NCBI RefSeq assembly: GCF_002897035.1
Contig: NZ_BAUX01000001.1
Coordinates: 372,001-436,000, forward strand
DNA: 64,000 bases
Direction: 5' to 3'
DNA from: Methylopila sp. Yamaguchi
GTDB lineage: Bacteria > Pseudomonadota > Alphaproteobacteria > Rhizobiales > Methylopilaceae
Shown here: one piece after another, positions 1 through 8,152 of the stretch
Position numbering within the stretch: position 1 is the first letter of the stretch
How the letters are laid out: each line of letters opens with the position of its first letter
The notes under the pieces: generated by a model
Databases searched by the model: none
The model's input: the letters and a program-made list of their open reading frames with translations, nothing else
Told to the model about the DNA's origin: nothing
Position numbers and translations under genes: made by a program

Positions 1-263
1 CGAACGGCGCGGTTACGTCCGAACCGGCCAGACGGAGCCCTTCCCGTCGGCTGACACCCGGTTCGGGGTCCCGATCGCGCCAAACCTCCGGTTTGAAGTT
101 TTAGCCAAGGCGCTTTGACTTGAGGCCGCCGCTTCAGCGATCTCGCCGCACGTCTGATCGGACATCCGTCCGTCCGACGTAACTGGACCGTATCGGGCGC
201 CGCAGGCTCTTCTCGTCTCGCGGACGCCGCCCTGCGCACAGGCTTCGGTCGCCGACGGCGCAA

Positions 264-1130
264 TCACGGCTGCTGCGTCGTCCTCGCAACATGATCGGTC
301 ACCACGCTTATGAAGGCCCGCAGCCGCTGAAGGCGCCGAATGTCCCGGTGGTACCCCATCCAGATGTCCCGTGAGGGCGGCTCCACGGGCAAATCAAGCT
401 TGCGAAGACCGGCTATCTGGCTTCCGACCACCTGCGGCAGGACGGCGACGCCGATGCCCTGGCGGCTCATCCGCCCCTGCACGTTCCGATTGTTCGACCG
501 GAGGAGCGGCTTCGCGTTCGGGAAGCTCTCGGTGAGCCAGGCGATGTCCGGGAACTGCCCGGTCGAGGTGTCGTGGGTGATGAGCCGGAAACCGGCTCCA
601 TCTCCATACGCCGGCTCAGGCGAGCCTGCAGCGACGTAGACGCCATAGGGCAGACGGACCAGCCGGCGCTGCACCACGTCGGGGCTGTCGAACGGAACGA
701 TCCGGAACGCGATGTCGGCCTCCCGCTGCGCGAGGCTGAAGAGGCGGGTGCCCGTGAGAACTTCCAGATCAACGTGCGGGTAGGCCTTGGCGTAATCGTC
801 GATGATGGGCGGCAGGACGTAGGCGCCGAACCAGTCGGCCGAAGATATGCGCAAAGTCCCCTGGAGATTTTGCTCCTGGCCGGCGAGCCGTCGTTGAATG
901 GTCAGGGCGCTTTCCTCCATCTGCTCCGCCAGAGCGATGACGGCGGTTCCCTCCTCCGTCGGAACGAAACCGTCGGCGGTCCTCTGGAAGAGCGTCTGGC
1001 CAGTAGCCTCTTCGAGCGCCCGGAGCCGGCGCCCGACCGTGGGATGGCTCAGATGAAGCGCCCGGGCGGCGGCGCCCAGCGTGCCGGCGCGGGCTATGGC
1101 CAGAAAGATCCTGACGTCGCTCCATTCCAT
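264..1130 (-). CDS. LysR-family transcriptional regulator
   Basis: A 288-residue DNA-binding regulator. Residues 1-60 form the LysR winged helix-turn-helix (AARALHLSHPTVGRRLRALE), followed by a linker helix and a periplasmic-binding-protein-like effector domain from about residue 88. The family usually activates a divergent target in response to a small metabolite. It faces the dehydrogenase and exporter genes starting at 1299 and 2193, so these are the expected targets. The 165-bp divergent gap holds an inverted repeat that may be its operator. The ligand cannot be told from the sequence. Family assignment is secure; target assignment is inference. Confidence 0.93.
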   Translation of the reverse strand: MEWSDVRIFLAIARAGTLGAAARALHLSHPTVGRRLRALEEATGQTLFQRTADGFVPTEEGTAVIALAEQMEESALTIQRRLAGQEQNLQGTLRISSADWFGAYVLPPIIDDYAKAYPHVDLEVLTGTRLFSLAQREADIAFRIVPFDSPDVVQRRLVRLPYGVYVAAGSPEPAYGDGAGFRLITHDTSTGQFPDIAWLTESFPNAKPLLRSNNRNVQGRMSRQGIGVAVLPQVVGSQIAGLRKLDLPVEPPSRDIWMGYHRDIRRLQRLRAFISVVTDHVARTTQQP

Positions 1131-1164
1131 CGCACACCCGCCTGACCCACAGAAATGAACAGGG

Positions 1165-1188
1165 ATCGTACGATACTGTCAGTTATCG
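1165..1188. promoter_or_regulatory. Putative LysR operator in divergent intergenic region
   Basis: Two overlapping symmetrical elements lie between the LysR start and the SDR start. ATCGTACGAT (1165-1174) is a perfect palindrome. CGATACTG-T-CAGTTATCG (1171-1188) is an inverted repeat with one unpaired base. Position and symmetry suit a LysR-type site, but no protection data exist and the consensus is loose. Confidence 0.4.
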
Positions 1189-1298
1189 AACGAATCCATG
1201 CGCCTACATGCGCCTCATCCCCGCTGGGCTAGGCGGCGCGCAGGCCGCTGTCGCGTCGGCTTACGCCGCGCCCGGCGCCAGCGCTGAAGGAGAGCATG

Positions 1299-2150
1299 AT
1301 GAAAACTTGGCTGATCACGGGATGCTCGTCGGGTCTCGGCCGGCAGCTTGCCGAAGCCGTCGCCGCGCGAGGCGATCGCCTCGTCGCCACCGCCCGTTCG
1401 ACCGACAGCTCGAAAACGCTGTGCGAACGCTATCCGGAGACGGTGCGAGCGATTTCGGTGGACGTCACCCGCGCCGGCGACGCCGCAAAGGCCGTAGCCC
1501 TGGCTGAAAGCGCGTTTGGCGGCCTCGACGTCCTCGTCAACAACGCCGGCTTCGGCTTCATCGGCGCGATCGAAGAGGGCGAGCCCGGCGAATACCGCCC
1601 GATGTTCGAAGTGAACCTCTTCGGCCTGATCGAGACGACCCGGGCCGCGCTGCCGGCGCTGCGCAAACGCGCCGGCGCCCGCATCGTCAATCTCTCCTCC
1701 GGCGCCGGGATCGCCGGGTCCGCGGGGTTCGGCTTCTACAACGCGAGCAAGTTCGCGGTCGAAGGACTGTCCGAAGCGCTTGCGCAGGAACTTCGTCCGC
1801 TCGGCGTGCGCGTGATCATCGTCGAGCCCGGCCCCTTCCGCACCGCGTTTCTCGGTCGGTCGATGGTCACCGCGGCGCGGGAGATCTCCGCCTACGCCGA
1901 GACGGTGCCGGCGAGACGCCAGTACCGTCAGACCAATGACGGCCGGCAGGCGGGCGACCCGGCGAAAGCCGTCGCCGTGATGCTCCAGGCGGTCGATGCG
2001 GAACAGCCGCCGCTGCACCTGCCGATCGGGCCGCGCGCCCATGCGATCGCGGAGCAGAAGCTGGACTCCTTCCGCGCCGACCTCGCCGCCTGGCGCGACG
2101 TCTCCATCGCCACCGACTTCGACGCGCGCAGCCAAATCGGCCCGAACTGA
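1299..2150 (+). CDS. Short-chain dehydrogenase/reductase (SDR)
   Basis: An NAD(P)-dependent oxidoreductase with the classical SDR signature: nucleotide-binding GCSSGLG near the N-terminus, NNAG after beta-4, the catalytic serine in NLSSGAG and the YNASK tyrosine/lysine pair. The sequence belongs to the single-domain group often annotated simply as oxidoreductase, and the substrate is unknown. Two ATG codons are adjacent (1296, 1299); the Shine-Dalgarno AGGAGAG at 1288-1294 fits 1299 better. The exporter gene follows 42 bp downstream and is probably co-transcribed, under the divergent LysR regulator. Confidence 0.9.
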   Translation: MKTWLITGCSSGLGRQLAEAVAARGDRLVATARSTDSSKTLCERYPETVRAISVDVTRAGDAAKAVALAESAFGGLDVLVNNAGFGFIGAIEEGEPGEYRPMFEVNLFGLIETTRAALPALRKRAGARIVNLSSGAGIAGSAGFGFYNASKFAVEGLSEALAQELRPLGVRVIIVEPGPFRTAFLGRSMVTAAREISAYAETVPARRQYRQTNDGRQAGDPAKAVAVMLQAVDAEQPPLHLPIGPRAHAIAEQKLDSFRADLAAWRDVSIATDFDARSQIGPN

Positions 2151-2192
2151 TCGGCGGCGGCGAAGCTGAGGTTCAAGAACGGAAATAGGCAC

Positions 2193-3731
2193 ATGAGCGC
2201 GACGACATGTAACGCCGCGGCCCCCACGGCCGCTCTGGTCCCGAACGGCGACGCCCTGCTTGAGCCGCGGCGCTGGACGATGTTCGTGATCCTGCTGGTC
2301 GGCGCGTTTCTGCCGCCGCTCGACTTCTTCATCGTCAATGTGGCGCTCCCCTCGATCCGGGGGGACCTGGGCGCCTCCTCCTCCGCCGAGCAGCTCGTCA
2401 TTTCCTCCTACGCCGCGCTCTACGCCGTGACGCTCACGACCGGCGGGCGGCTCGGCGATCTGTTCGGTCGCGGCCGCGTGTTCTTTCTCGGCCTGATCGG
2501 CTTCGCCGCCGCCTCGACGCTGTGCGGCTTCGCCTGGTCGCCCTGGGCGCTGGTCGCCGGGCGGGTGCTGCAGGGCGTCACCGCCGCCGTGATGGCGCCC
2601 CAGGCGCTCGCTTCGGTGCAGGCGATTTTCCCGGAGAGGGAGAAGCCGCTCGCCCTCGGCATCTATGGCGCGATCTTCGGTCTGGCCGCGGTGATCGGGC
2701 AGGCCTTGGGCGGCGTGCTGATCGCGTTGGATCTTCTGGGGCTTGGGTGGCGGGCGATCTTCCTGATCAACCTGCCGGTCGCGGCGCTCGTCCTGCTGTT
2801 CGGCGTGCCCCTGCTGAAAGAGACGCGCGCCCGCGACGCGCGCCGGCTCGATCCCGGCGGCATGGCGCTGTCGATGCTGGCCCTCGGCGCGCTGCTCGTG
2901 CCGCTGATCGAGGGGCGTGAGGCGGGCTGGCCTCTCTGGTCCTGGCTGTCGCTGGCCGGCGCCCCGCTGCTGGCGTGGCTCTTCTGGCGTTATGAGACCC
3001 GGCTGGCGCGCTCGGGCGGCGCGCCCCTGCTCGACCCGGACGCCTTGCGGGCGCCGGGATTGGGACGCGCGCTGCTGATCGCGCTGCTGTTCTATTCGAT
3101 CGGCGGCTTTTTCCAGCTGCTCTCCGTCTACCTGCAGGAGGCGCTACGTGTGACGGCGCTGGAGGCGGGCCTCGTCTTCCTGCCGTTCGGCGCCGGTTTC
3201 TTGCTCGGGCCGCTGTCGACGCCTTTCCTCCGACGGGTCTGCGGCGCCTATGTCAATCCGATCGGCATGGGGCTGGAGGTCGCCGGGTTCCTGGGTCTCG
3301 CCGGGCTCCTTGCGGCCACGCTGAGCGGCGCGCATCCGGCGCCGACGCCGCTCGCCGTCATCCTGTTCGTCATCGGTTTTGGGCAAGGGCTCGCGCTGCC
3401 GACCCTGATGCGGATGGTGACCGGCCGGGTCGCGCCGGCGTTTTCCGGCATGATCGCCGGCATCGCGAGCTCGACGCTGCAGGTCAGCACCGCGCTCAGC
3501 GTCGCCGTGATCGGCGGGATCTTCTACGAGGTGCTGGGGGCGCGATCCGATCCGGCCGCCATCACGCGGGCGCTCATCGTGGCGGTCCTGTGCATCGCCC
3601 TCTGTCTCGCCGCAGGCGTGGCTCTGAGCGTCGCCCTCGTTCGGCGGGCTCCTCCTTCGCACGGCGAGGGGGCAGGGGCGGTTTTGAGATCTCCTCCACG
3701 CCGCGCGCCTAGGGGCCCTTCCCGGACGTGA
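2193..3731 (+). CDS. MFS transporter, DHA2 (EmrB/QacA-type) family
   Basis: A 512-residue inner-membrane protein with many hydrophobic helices, consistent with the 14-helix drug:H+ antiporter 2 family. The start of the transporter core, LPPLDFFIVNVALPSIRGDL, matches the family's helix-1 motif D-x-x-I-V-N-V-A-L-P, and GGRLGDLFGRGRVF is the loop 2-3 motif. Members export drugs or hydrophobic metabolites. It follows the SDR gene in a likely two-gene operon controlled by the LysR regulator, so it may export a compound made or altered by the SDR. The last 25 residues are Arg/Pro-rich and probably unstructured. Confidence 0.9.
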   Translation: MSATTCNAAAPTAALVPNGDALLEPRRWTMFVILLVGAFLPPLDFFIVNVALPSIRGDLGASSSAEQLVISSYAALYAVTLTTGGRLGDLFGRGRVFFLGLIGFAAASTLCGFAWSPWALVAGRVLQGVTAAVMAPQALASVQAIFPEREKPLALGIYGAIFGLAAVIGQALGGVLIALDLLGLGWRAIFLINLPVAALVLLFGVPLLKETRARDARRLDPGGMALSMLALGALLVPLIEGREAGWPLWSWLSLAGAPLLAWLFWRYETRLARSGGAPLLDPDALRAPGLGRALLIALLFYSIGGFFQLLSVYLQEALRVTALEAGLVFLPFGAGFLLGPLSTPFLRRVCGAYVNPIGMGLEVAGFLGLAGLLAATLSGAHPAPTPLAVILFVIGFGQGLALPTLMRMVTGRVAPAFSGMIAGIASSTLQVSTALSVAVIGGIFYEVLGARSDPAAITRALIVAVLCIALCLAAGVALSVALVRRAPPSHGEGAGAVLRSPPRRAPRGPSRT

Positions 3732-3852
3732 GATGCTCCACACGGTCCTGCCGGCCGAGCAGAGGCGAAGGCCTTCATCGACACCCTCGGTCCATCGCGG
3801 CGGCGACGCCGTCAGCGGCTGGCTGAAGAGCGGCAACCCGACGGCAGCGAGC

Positions 3853-4260
3853 TCACGGCCGGGCTCCGAAGTTGACCGGCGCGTCGATCCCAACGCCTTT
3901 GGCCGTGAGCCGGATTATCAGGCTCTCGAAAACCTCCGGCGCGCCGCGCTGCTCTTCAATGGCGCATGCGAAAACCGCGGACATGACGAGGTCGAGCGTA
4001 CGGCTGGCCGGTCCGCATTTGACCGCGTTGGTCACGGTGATGGCAACGTTGACCGTCGTCGCGAGGTCGCCGCGCGCCGCCTTTCCCAGTGCTTCGTCCC
4101 GGTCGGCGTCACGCTCATCAGGAGCATGCGGGATCTCGCGGGCGAGCTTGGTGTCGCCGAGCGGCGGCGCCTCGCGTCGCCACAGCGACAGCAGCTCGTC
4201 TTCCCGGTCGATCCAGATGTTCTCGGGCTCCTTCAGCTCGACCGACCGCCAGCGGCGCAC
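3853..4260 (-). CDS. Hypothetical protein (unrecognised)
   Basis: A possible 135-residue protein starting with GTG at 4260. I recognise no family. The composition looks protein-like (balanced acidic and basic residues, a middle segment TTVNVAITVTNAVKCG, a hydrophobic stretch LVMSAVFACAI) unlike the Arg-rich shadow frames nearby, but there is no clear ribosome-binding site and no conserved motif. It sits in a gene-poor stretch between the exporter and the ene-reductase, so it may be a remnant. Confidence 0.35.
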   Translation of the reverse strand: MRRWRSVELKEPENIWIDREDELLSLWRREAPPLGDTKLAREIPHAPDERDADRDEALGKAARGDLATTVNVAITVTNAVKCGPASRTLDLVMSAVFACAIEEQRGAPEVFESLIIRLTAKGVGIDAPVNFGARP

Positions 4261-4763
4261 AGCGATCAGTCGCCGGGACTGATCAGGCCCGGCGAGTGGG
4301 GCTGGAGAAGATCGGCTTAGCCGCGGGAAGCCGCATTAAGTCGCTCGGCTCGGGCCGATCGGCGGCGGTCAATCTGGCGCTATGCAGGAGGTGGTTTGCT
4401 TCGTGAAGCCGCGGCTCGATCTCGTAACGACGTTCATCGCCTCACCGAACCGCCTTAGCTTCAGAGCTCCTGAGCGCCGTGGGGCCCACTCGCCGCATTC
4501 AACAACGCGCAGGGTCATCGCGCTTGAGGTGCGTCGAAAGCTTGTTCGATTTTATCGCTGCACCTCCGTTGGCGGCGTCGATGCAGACTGTCCAATCGCG
4601 GACGAAGTGAAGTCCGTTTCTGACCCGTCGCGGACAGCCGGAGAGACCGCTTTTGGACGGCCATCCCTCTAGCTGCGCGCGCTCAGGCAGGTTGGTCTAA
4701 TCGTCGGAAAGCTAGGGAATATTTGCGCGGACTTCATGGTCCATGATCAACTTCCCCCCGCCC
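4261..4763. other. Gene-poor stretch, nothing recognised
   Basis: About 500 bases with lower GC than the flanks. A 96-codon plus-strand frame (4382-4672) is open but gives a composition I cannot match to a family, and no RNA gene, repeat or terminator is evident. Probably decayed or non-coding DNA. Confidence 0.4.
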
Positions 4764-5876
4764 TCAAGCGGCGGGCTTCGCGAACAGGTCTTTCAGTCGC
4801 GAGGGCTGGCAGCGCAGGTACTGGTCGGCGGCGCGCACCTGTCCGCCAAGCTCGGCCGCGGCGTGCCAAGGCCAGCGCGGGTCGTAGAGGATGGTGCGGG
4901 CGAGCGCGACCATGTCGGCGTCGCCTGTGGCGACGATCGTCTCGGCCTGCTCGTATCCGGTGATCAATCCTACGGCGACCACGGGGATTGAGACCTCGGC
5001 CTTCACCGCGCGCGCCAACGGCACTTGATAGCCGAGCGAGACCGGAATCTTCTGGGCGGGATGCAGCCCGCCGCTCGACACGTGGATCGCGTCGCAGCCG
5101 CGCGCCTCTAACGCCTTGGAGAAGGCGATCGTCTGCTCTACGTCCCAGCCGCCCTCGACCCAATCCGTCGCGGACACGCGCACGGTCACCGGACGCTCGG
5201 CCGGGAACGCCCCGCGCACCGCGTCGAAGAGCTCGAGCGGGAACCGCATGCGGTTTTCCAGCGACCCGCCGTAGTCGTCGTCGCGCCGGTTGGAGAGCGG
5301 CGACAGGAACTGGTGGATCAGATAGCCGTGCGCGCCGTGGAGTTGGACGGCGTCGACGCCGAGCCGGCCCGCACGGGCGGCCGCCGCCGCAAAGGCGTCC
5401 CTGACCTTCTTCAGCCCGTCGGCGTCGAGCGCCCGGGGCGGCGTGTCGCCGTCGGCGAAGGGAACCGCGGACGGCGCTTCGGTCCGCCAGCCGTTCGGGG
5501 ACGTCGGAGCAATGTGATGGCCGCCGAGCCACGGCTTCTCGGTCGAGGCCTTGCGGCCGGCATGGGCGAGTTGCACTGCGATCGGCATGTCGGACCAGCG
5601 CCGCACGGCGGCGAGCGTCTTGCCCATCGCGGCCTCGGTGGCGTCATCGTAGAGCCCGACGTCGCCATAGGTGATGCGGCCCTCGGGGAGCACGGCGGTG
5701 GCCTCGATGGTCAGCAACGCGGCGCCCGACAGCGCGAGTTGGCCGAGATGGATAACGTGCCAGTCCGTCATGCGGCCGTCCTCTGCCGAATATTGGCACA
5801 TCGGCGCAATAACGATCCGGTTCTCGAGTTCGAGCTTGCCGACGGAAATCGGCGTGAAGAGCTGAGGCTGGGCCAA
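4764..5876 (-). CDS. NADH:flavin oxidoreductase, old yellow enzyme (YqjM-like)
   Basis: A 370-residue FMN ene-reductase of TIM-barrel fold that reduces activated C=C bonds with NAD(P)H. The thermophilic-like/YqjM class is indicated by APMCQYSAEDG with Cys27 (flavin redox tuner) and Tyr29, the QLAHAGRK segment around residue 105, the substrate-anchoring H180-x-x-H183-x-Y185 in QLHGAHGYL, and SNRRDDDYGGSLENR. Length is normal for the class. It stands alone; the neighbouring DNA on both sides is gene-poor, so no pathway can be inferred. Confidence 0.93.
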   Translation of the reverse strand: MAQPQLFTPISVGKLELENRIVIAPMCQYSAEDGRMTDWHVIHLGQLALSGAALLTIEATAVLPEGRITYGDVGLYDDATEAAMGKTLAAVRRWSDMPIAVQLAHAGRKASTEKPWLGGHHIAPTSPNGWRTEAPSAVPFADGDTPPRALDADGLKKVRDAFAAAAARAGRLGVDAVQLHGAHGYLIHQFLSPLSNRRDDDYGGSLENRMRFPLELFDAVRGAFPAERPVTVRVSATDWVEGGWDVEQTIAFSKALEARGCDAIHVSSGGLHPAQKIPVSLGYQVPLARAVKAEVSIPVVAVGLITGYEQAETIVATGDADMVALARTILYDPRWPWHAAAELGGQVRAADQYLRCQPSRLKDLFAKPAA

Positions 5877-5957
5877 AGGAGGCTTCCTGATACGGAAGGA
5901 CCGACGCTAAGCGTCAGCCCTTTTGAAGGCGTGAGACTGTCGGCGGAGATAGGCGCT

Positions 5958-6290
5958 ATGTGCTCCACAGTCGAGTTTCGACGAACAGACGCGGATCATT
6001 GGCCACGCCGATCTCGCCGCGTAGGCCTTGCCGAAACGTGATGGGCAGGTGGTCGTTGCGGTATTCCTCGGACAGCGCCGAAAGCTCTTCGGAGACCTCG
6101 ATCCCGGAAATCCGCGCGGTCCGCCCGCCAGCCAGAAGCCGGATTGCCTGGCGAGCGCGCGAGCGCGTCGAGAGCCACGACGATGCGACCGCTCAGGTTG
6201 AGGGGCCCGGTCGGTGGGGGTGGAACAGCACTTCCGTGTCGGGCGCCTGAGCAGCCTCGGAGGACCGCGTCATGGCGGCTACCTCGTCCA
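5958..6290 (-). pseudogene. Decayed gene of unknown family
   Basis: Minus-strand coding-like fragments in different frames follow one another: MDEVAAMTRSSEAAQ from 6290 running to a stop near 6195, then GRIVVALDALARS in a second frame, then TARISGIEVSEELSALSEEY running to a stop at 5958 in a third. The last piece reads like a real protein C-terminus, but frameshifts break the frame at least twice. I do not recognise the parent family. Confidence 0.35.
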
Positions 6291-6371
6291 TGGTCCCGCC
6301 TCAAAGAGCGATGATTCCCGGTCTCCTTGGACCGTCTCAGGGAATGTTAGGGGCGCAGCGATCCGCCTCAA

Positions 6372-6516
6372 CTGACGCCCGTCAATTTAGCGCAGAATTG
6401 GCGCTGCCGAGACCAGCGACGGCGATGGGCCAGCGATCGTTAGCGCCAAGGACATCGCGCCAAGGACGAAGTGTCAGCGGGGATCCGGTCGCGGGCGATT
6501 CCTGACGCCCGTCAAT
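6372..6516. repeat. 15-bp direct repeat with internal dyad symmetry
   Basis: CTGACGCCCGTCAAT occurs at 6372-6386 and again at 6502-6516. Each copy contains the inverted repeat TGACG-CC-CGTCA. The second copy lies inside the ligase-like remnant. It may be a duplication scar or a paired protein-binding site; nothing distinguishes these. Confidence 0.5.
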
Positions 6517-6699
6517 GCCGGACCGGCGCCGGTGGGATATAAGACCCTGCAGATCGTTGGCCCAGCGGCCGCCACCAGCCGCGACCTGCGCCGTCGCCTG
6601 GACGGTGGCGAGACGATCAGCGTCGGGGTGGAGTATCGCGGCCGCACGCCGAGCGGCGGGCTGCGGCACGCGGCGCTTGCGGAGATCCCGGAGCACTAG
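6391..6699 (+). pseudogene. C-terminal remnant of an ATP-dependent DNA ligase (probable)
   Basis: The frame ending at TAG 6697-6699 encodes GYKTLQIVG, then TSRDLRRRLDGG, then VGVEYRGRTPSGGLRHAAL. The pattern V-x-V-E-Y-x-x-R-T-x-x-G-x-L-R-H is typical of the C-terminal OB-fold end of ATP-dependent (LigD-type) ligases. Only about 70 residues survive. There is no nucleotidyltransferase domain upstream, where stops occur at 6373 and 6388. It lies next to an SRAP gene, and SRAP genes are often found near bacterial NHEJ ligase genes, which fits the reading. Family call is inference from a short match. Confidence 0.45.
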
Positions 6700-7202
6700 A
6701 GCTTGCTCCACGGATCGGCGTCTTCATGCGCCTTCTCGATGCTCTTGCGGAGCCTGTTCGCCTTCATGCTTCCGGGCACGGCCCAATACGGGCGGTTTCC
6801 GTGGGCGCCTGGGTAGTACCGCCAGCCGGCGAAACGAGGCACAGGCCGAAGGCCTCTCAGCTCCTGGGGCGCAATGCTGCGAGGAATGCGGACCTCCAGA
6901 CCGAGGGGATCCGATGCGCTCATGAATGCCGCTACGGCCTCCGCTGCTGAAACCGATTTGCCCTCGTCGTTGTAGCGACCGACCTTCACGGTCTCGCCGT
7001 CCGGGATCACAAACACGACGGCAATCGAACTGCGATAGCCGCTGCGGCGGAGTTCCCGAGCCCACTGGAAGGTCGTCATGAAATTTGGGACGACCGGCAC
7101 GCAATAGACGTTCGCCTCCGTTCCCCACGTTTGAGGCTTCAGACCGCTTCGCAGAACCGCGCGCGCCAGCCGAGCATCGGTGATGTGAAGAAATCGAGCC
7201 AA
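6696..7202 (-). CDS. Hypothetical protein, possible ADP-ribosyltransferase-like fold
   Basis: A 168-residue protein starting with TTG at 7202, 29 bp after the SRAP stop codon and on the same strand, so probably co-transcribed. The N-terminus FLHITDARLARAVLRSGLKP with H6-x-T8 and G20, then YCVPVVPNF (Tyr33), resembles the H-x-T / G-[IL] / Y layout of small ART-fold proteins such as KptA. Later come VVFVIPDGETVKVGRYND and IPRSIAPQEL. I cannot name a family, and the fold is a pattern-based guess. The TTG start is the first plausible codon; no ATG lies near it. Confidence 0.65.
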   Translation of the reverse strand: MARFLHITDARLARAVLRSGLKPQTWGTEANVYCVPVVPNFMTTFQWARELRRSGYRSSIAVVFVIPDGETVKVGRYNDEGKSVSAAEAVAAFMSASDPLGLEVRIPRSIAPQELRGLRPVPRFAGWRYYPGAHGNRPYWAVPGSMKANRLRKSIEKAHEDADPWSKL

Positions 7203-7231
7203 CCTCAGTCCCCAGATAGCAGCCGAGTTGT

Positions 7232-7948
7232 TCAGGCGTCGTCGTTCCGGAGCAGCTCCATCTGGTAGGTCTCCGTCGCCGGAGAAATCTCGTCCAGCCC
7301 TCCGTCCTGGCGCAAGCCGCGTGCCACCACGATCAGAGCGTCGTCCGGGAGCGGCCGCTGCAGCGCCTTTGCCTCCGCCCAGTCCCCGCGCAGCCAGACA
7401 TCGATCTCTTCAGCGGCCGTGAGGATGACCGGCATGGCCTTCGGATGGATCGGCGCGACGACCGCGTTCGGCTCGGTCGTGAGGAAGCCGTAGGCGTCGA
7501 CCGTCACCTCGCCCTCGGCGTTCTTCCGCACGCTCGTCCAGGTCGTCCAGATCCCGGCGAACACGGCGAGCGGCCGGCTCTCGTCGCGCGCGAACCACAC
7601 GACCTCCTTCTTCCCGCCCGGCAGCGTGTCGTATTCGCTGAAGCTCGTGAACGGCACGACGCAGCGGTTGGTCGGTCCCAGCCAGCGGCGCCAGTGCGGC
7701 GACGCGGTGTTGCGGATGTTGGTCACGCCGGGATCGGTCGTGGGCCCCTTCAGGGCGAAGACCGGCGACGGCATGCCCCAGCGCGCCAGCGCAAGCTCGC
7801 GGCCGTCGGCGCCCTCGCGCACGATCGGCGCGGAGTAGTCGGGGAAGATGCCCGGCATCGGCGGCAGGTTGCCGGTGCGGTCGACCATCGCGCGCGTCAG
7901 CTCGCGGATCGCCGCCTGGCCCTTGGTGAGCGAGTAGAGATTGCACAT
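7232..7948 (-). CDS. SOS response-associated peptidase (SRAP/YedK/HMCES family)
   Basis: A 238-residue protein that forms a thiazolidine DNA-protein crosslink with abasic sites in single-stranded DNA. The start must be the ATG at 7948, because processing exposes Cys2 (MCNLYSLT) as the catalytic nucleophile; an upstream in-frame ATG at 7963 would bury it. Other family marks are the RWGMPSP segment, [10 protein letters not shown], the acidic residue in FTSFSEYD (the position of the usual YEW-type motif) and the histidine in [10 protein letters not shown]. The following gene at 6696-7202 is probably in the same operon. Confidence 0.93.
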   Translation of the reverse strand: MCNLYSLTKGQAAIRELTRAMVDRTGNLPPMPGIFPDYSAPIVREGADGRELALARWGMPSPVFALKGPTTDPGVTNIRNTASPHWRRWLGPTNRCVVPFTSFSEYDTLPGGKKEVVWFARDESRPLAVFAGIWTTWTSVRKNAEGEVTVDAYGFLTTEPNAVVAPIHPKAMPVILTAAEEIDVWLRGDWAEAKALQRPLPDDALIVVARGLRQDGGLDEISPATETYQMELLRNDDA

Positions 7949-8152
7949 GAGCGGCGTGTCCACGCTTGCGTCAGCAACTGATGTGGATCAGCCGCGTTAC
8001 CGTTCTACCGCGAGCGGAGAACGGTGTATGCCGGTACCCTACGCCCTTGTGGCGGAAGCCGAAATCATCGGCCGCACGGACGTCGCCGACGTGCTCACTC
8101 AGGCTGGTCGCACATCGACATCGTCGTGTGCTCGGCGCGACGTCTCGCCTGT

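Noticed and set aside
13-267. 84-codon minus-strand frame at the window edge
   Set aside because: No recognisable domain, no ribosome-binding site, and odd composition.
7974-7982. GCAACTGAT, a possible third GntR site
   Set aside because: Only nine bases match and the palindromic core TGATATATCA is missing; probably chance.
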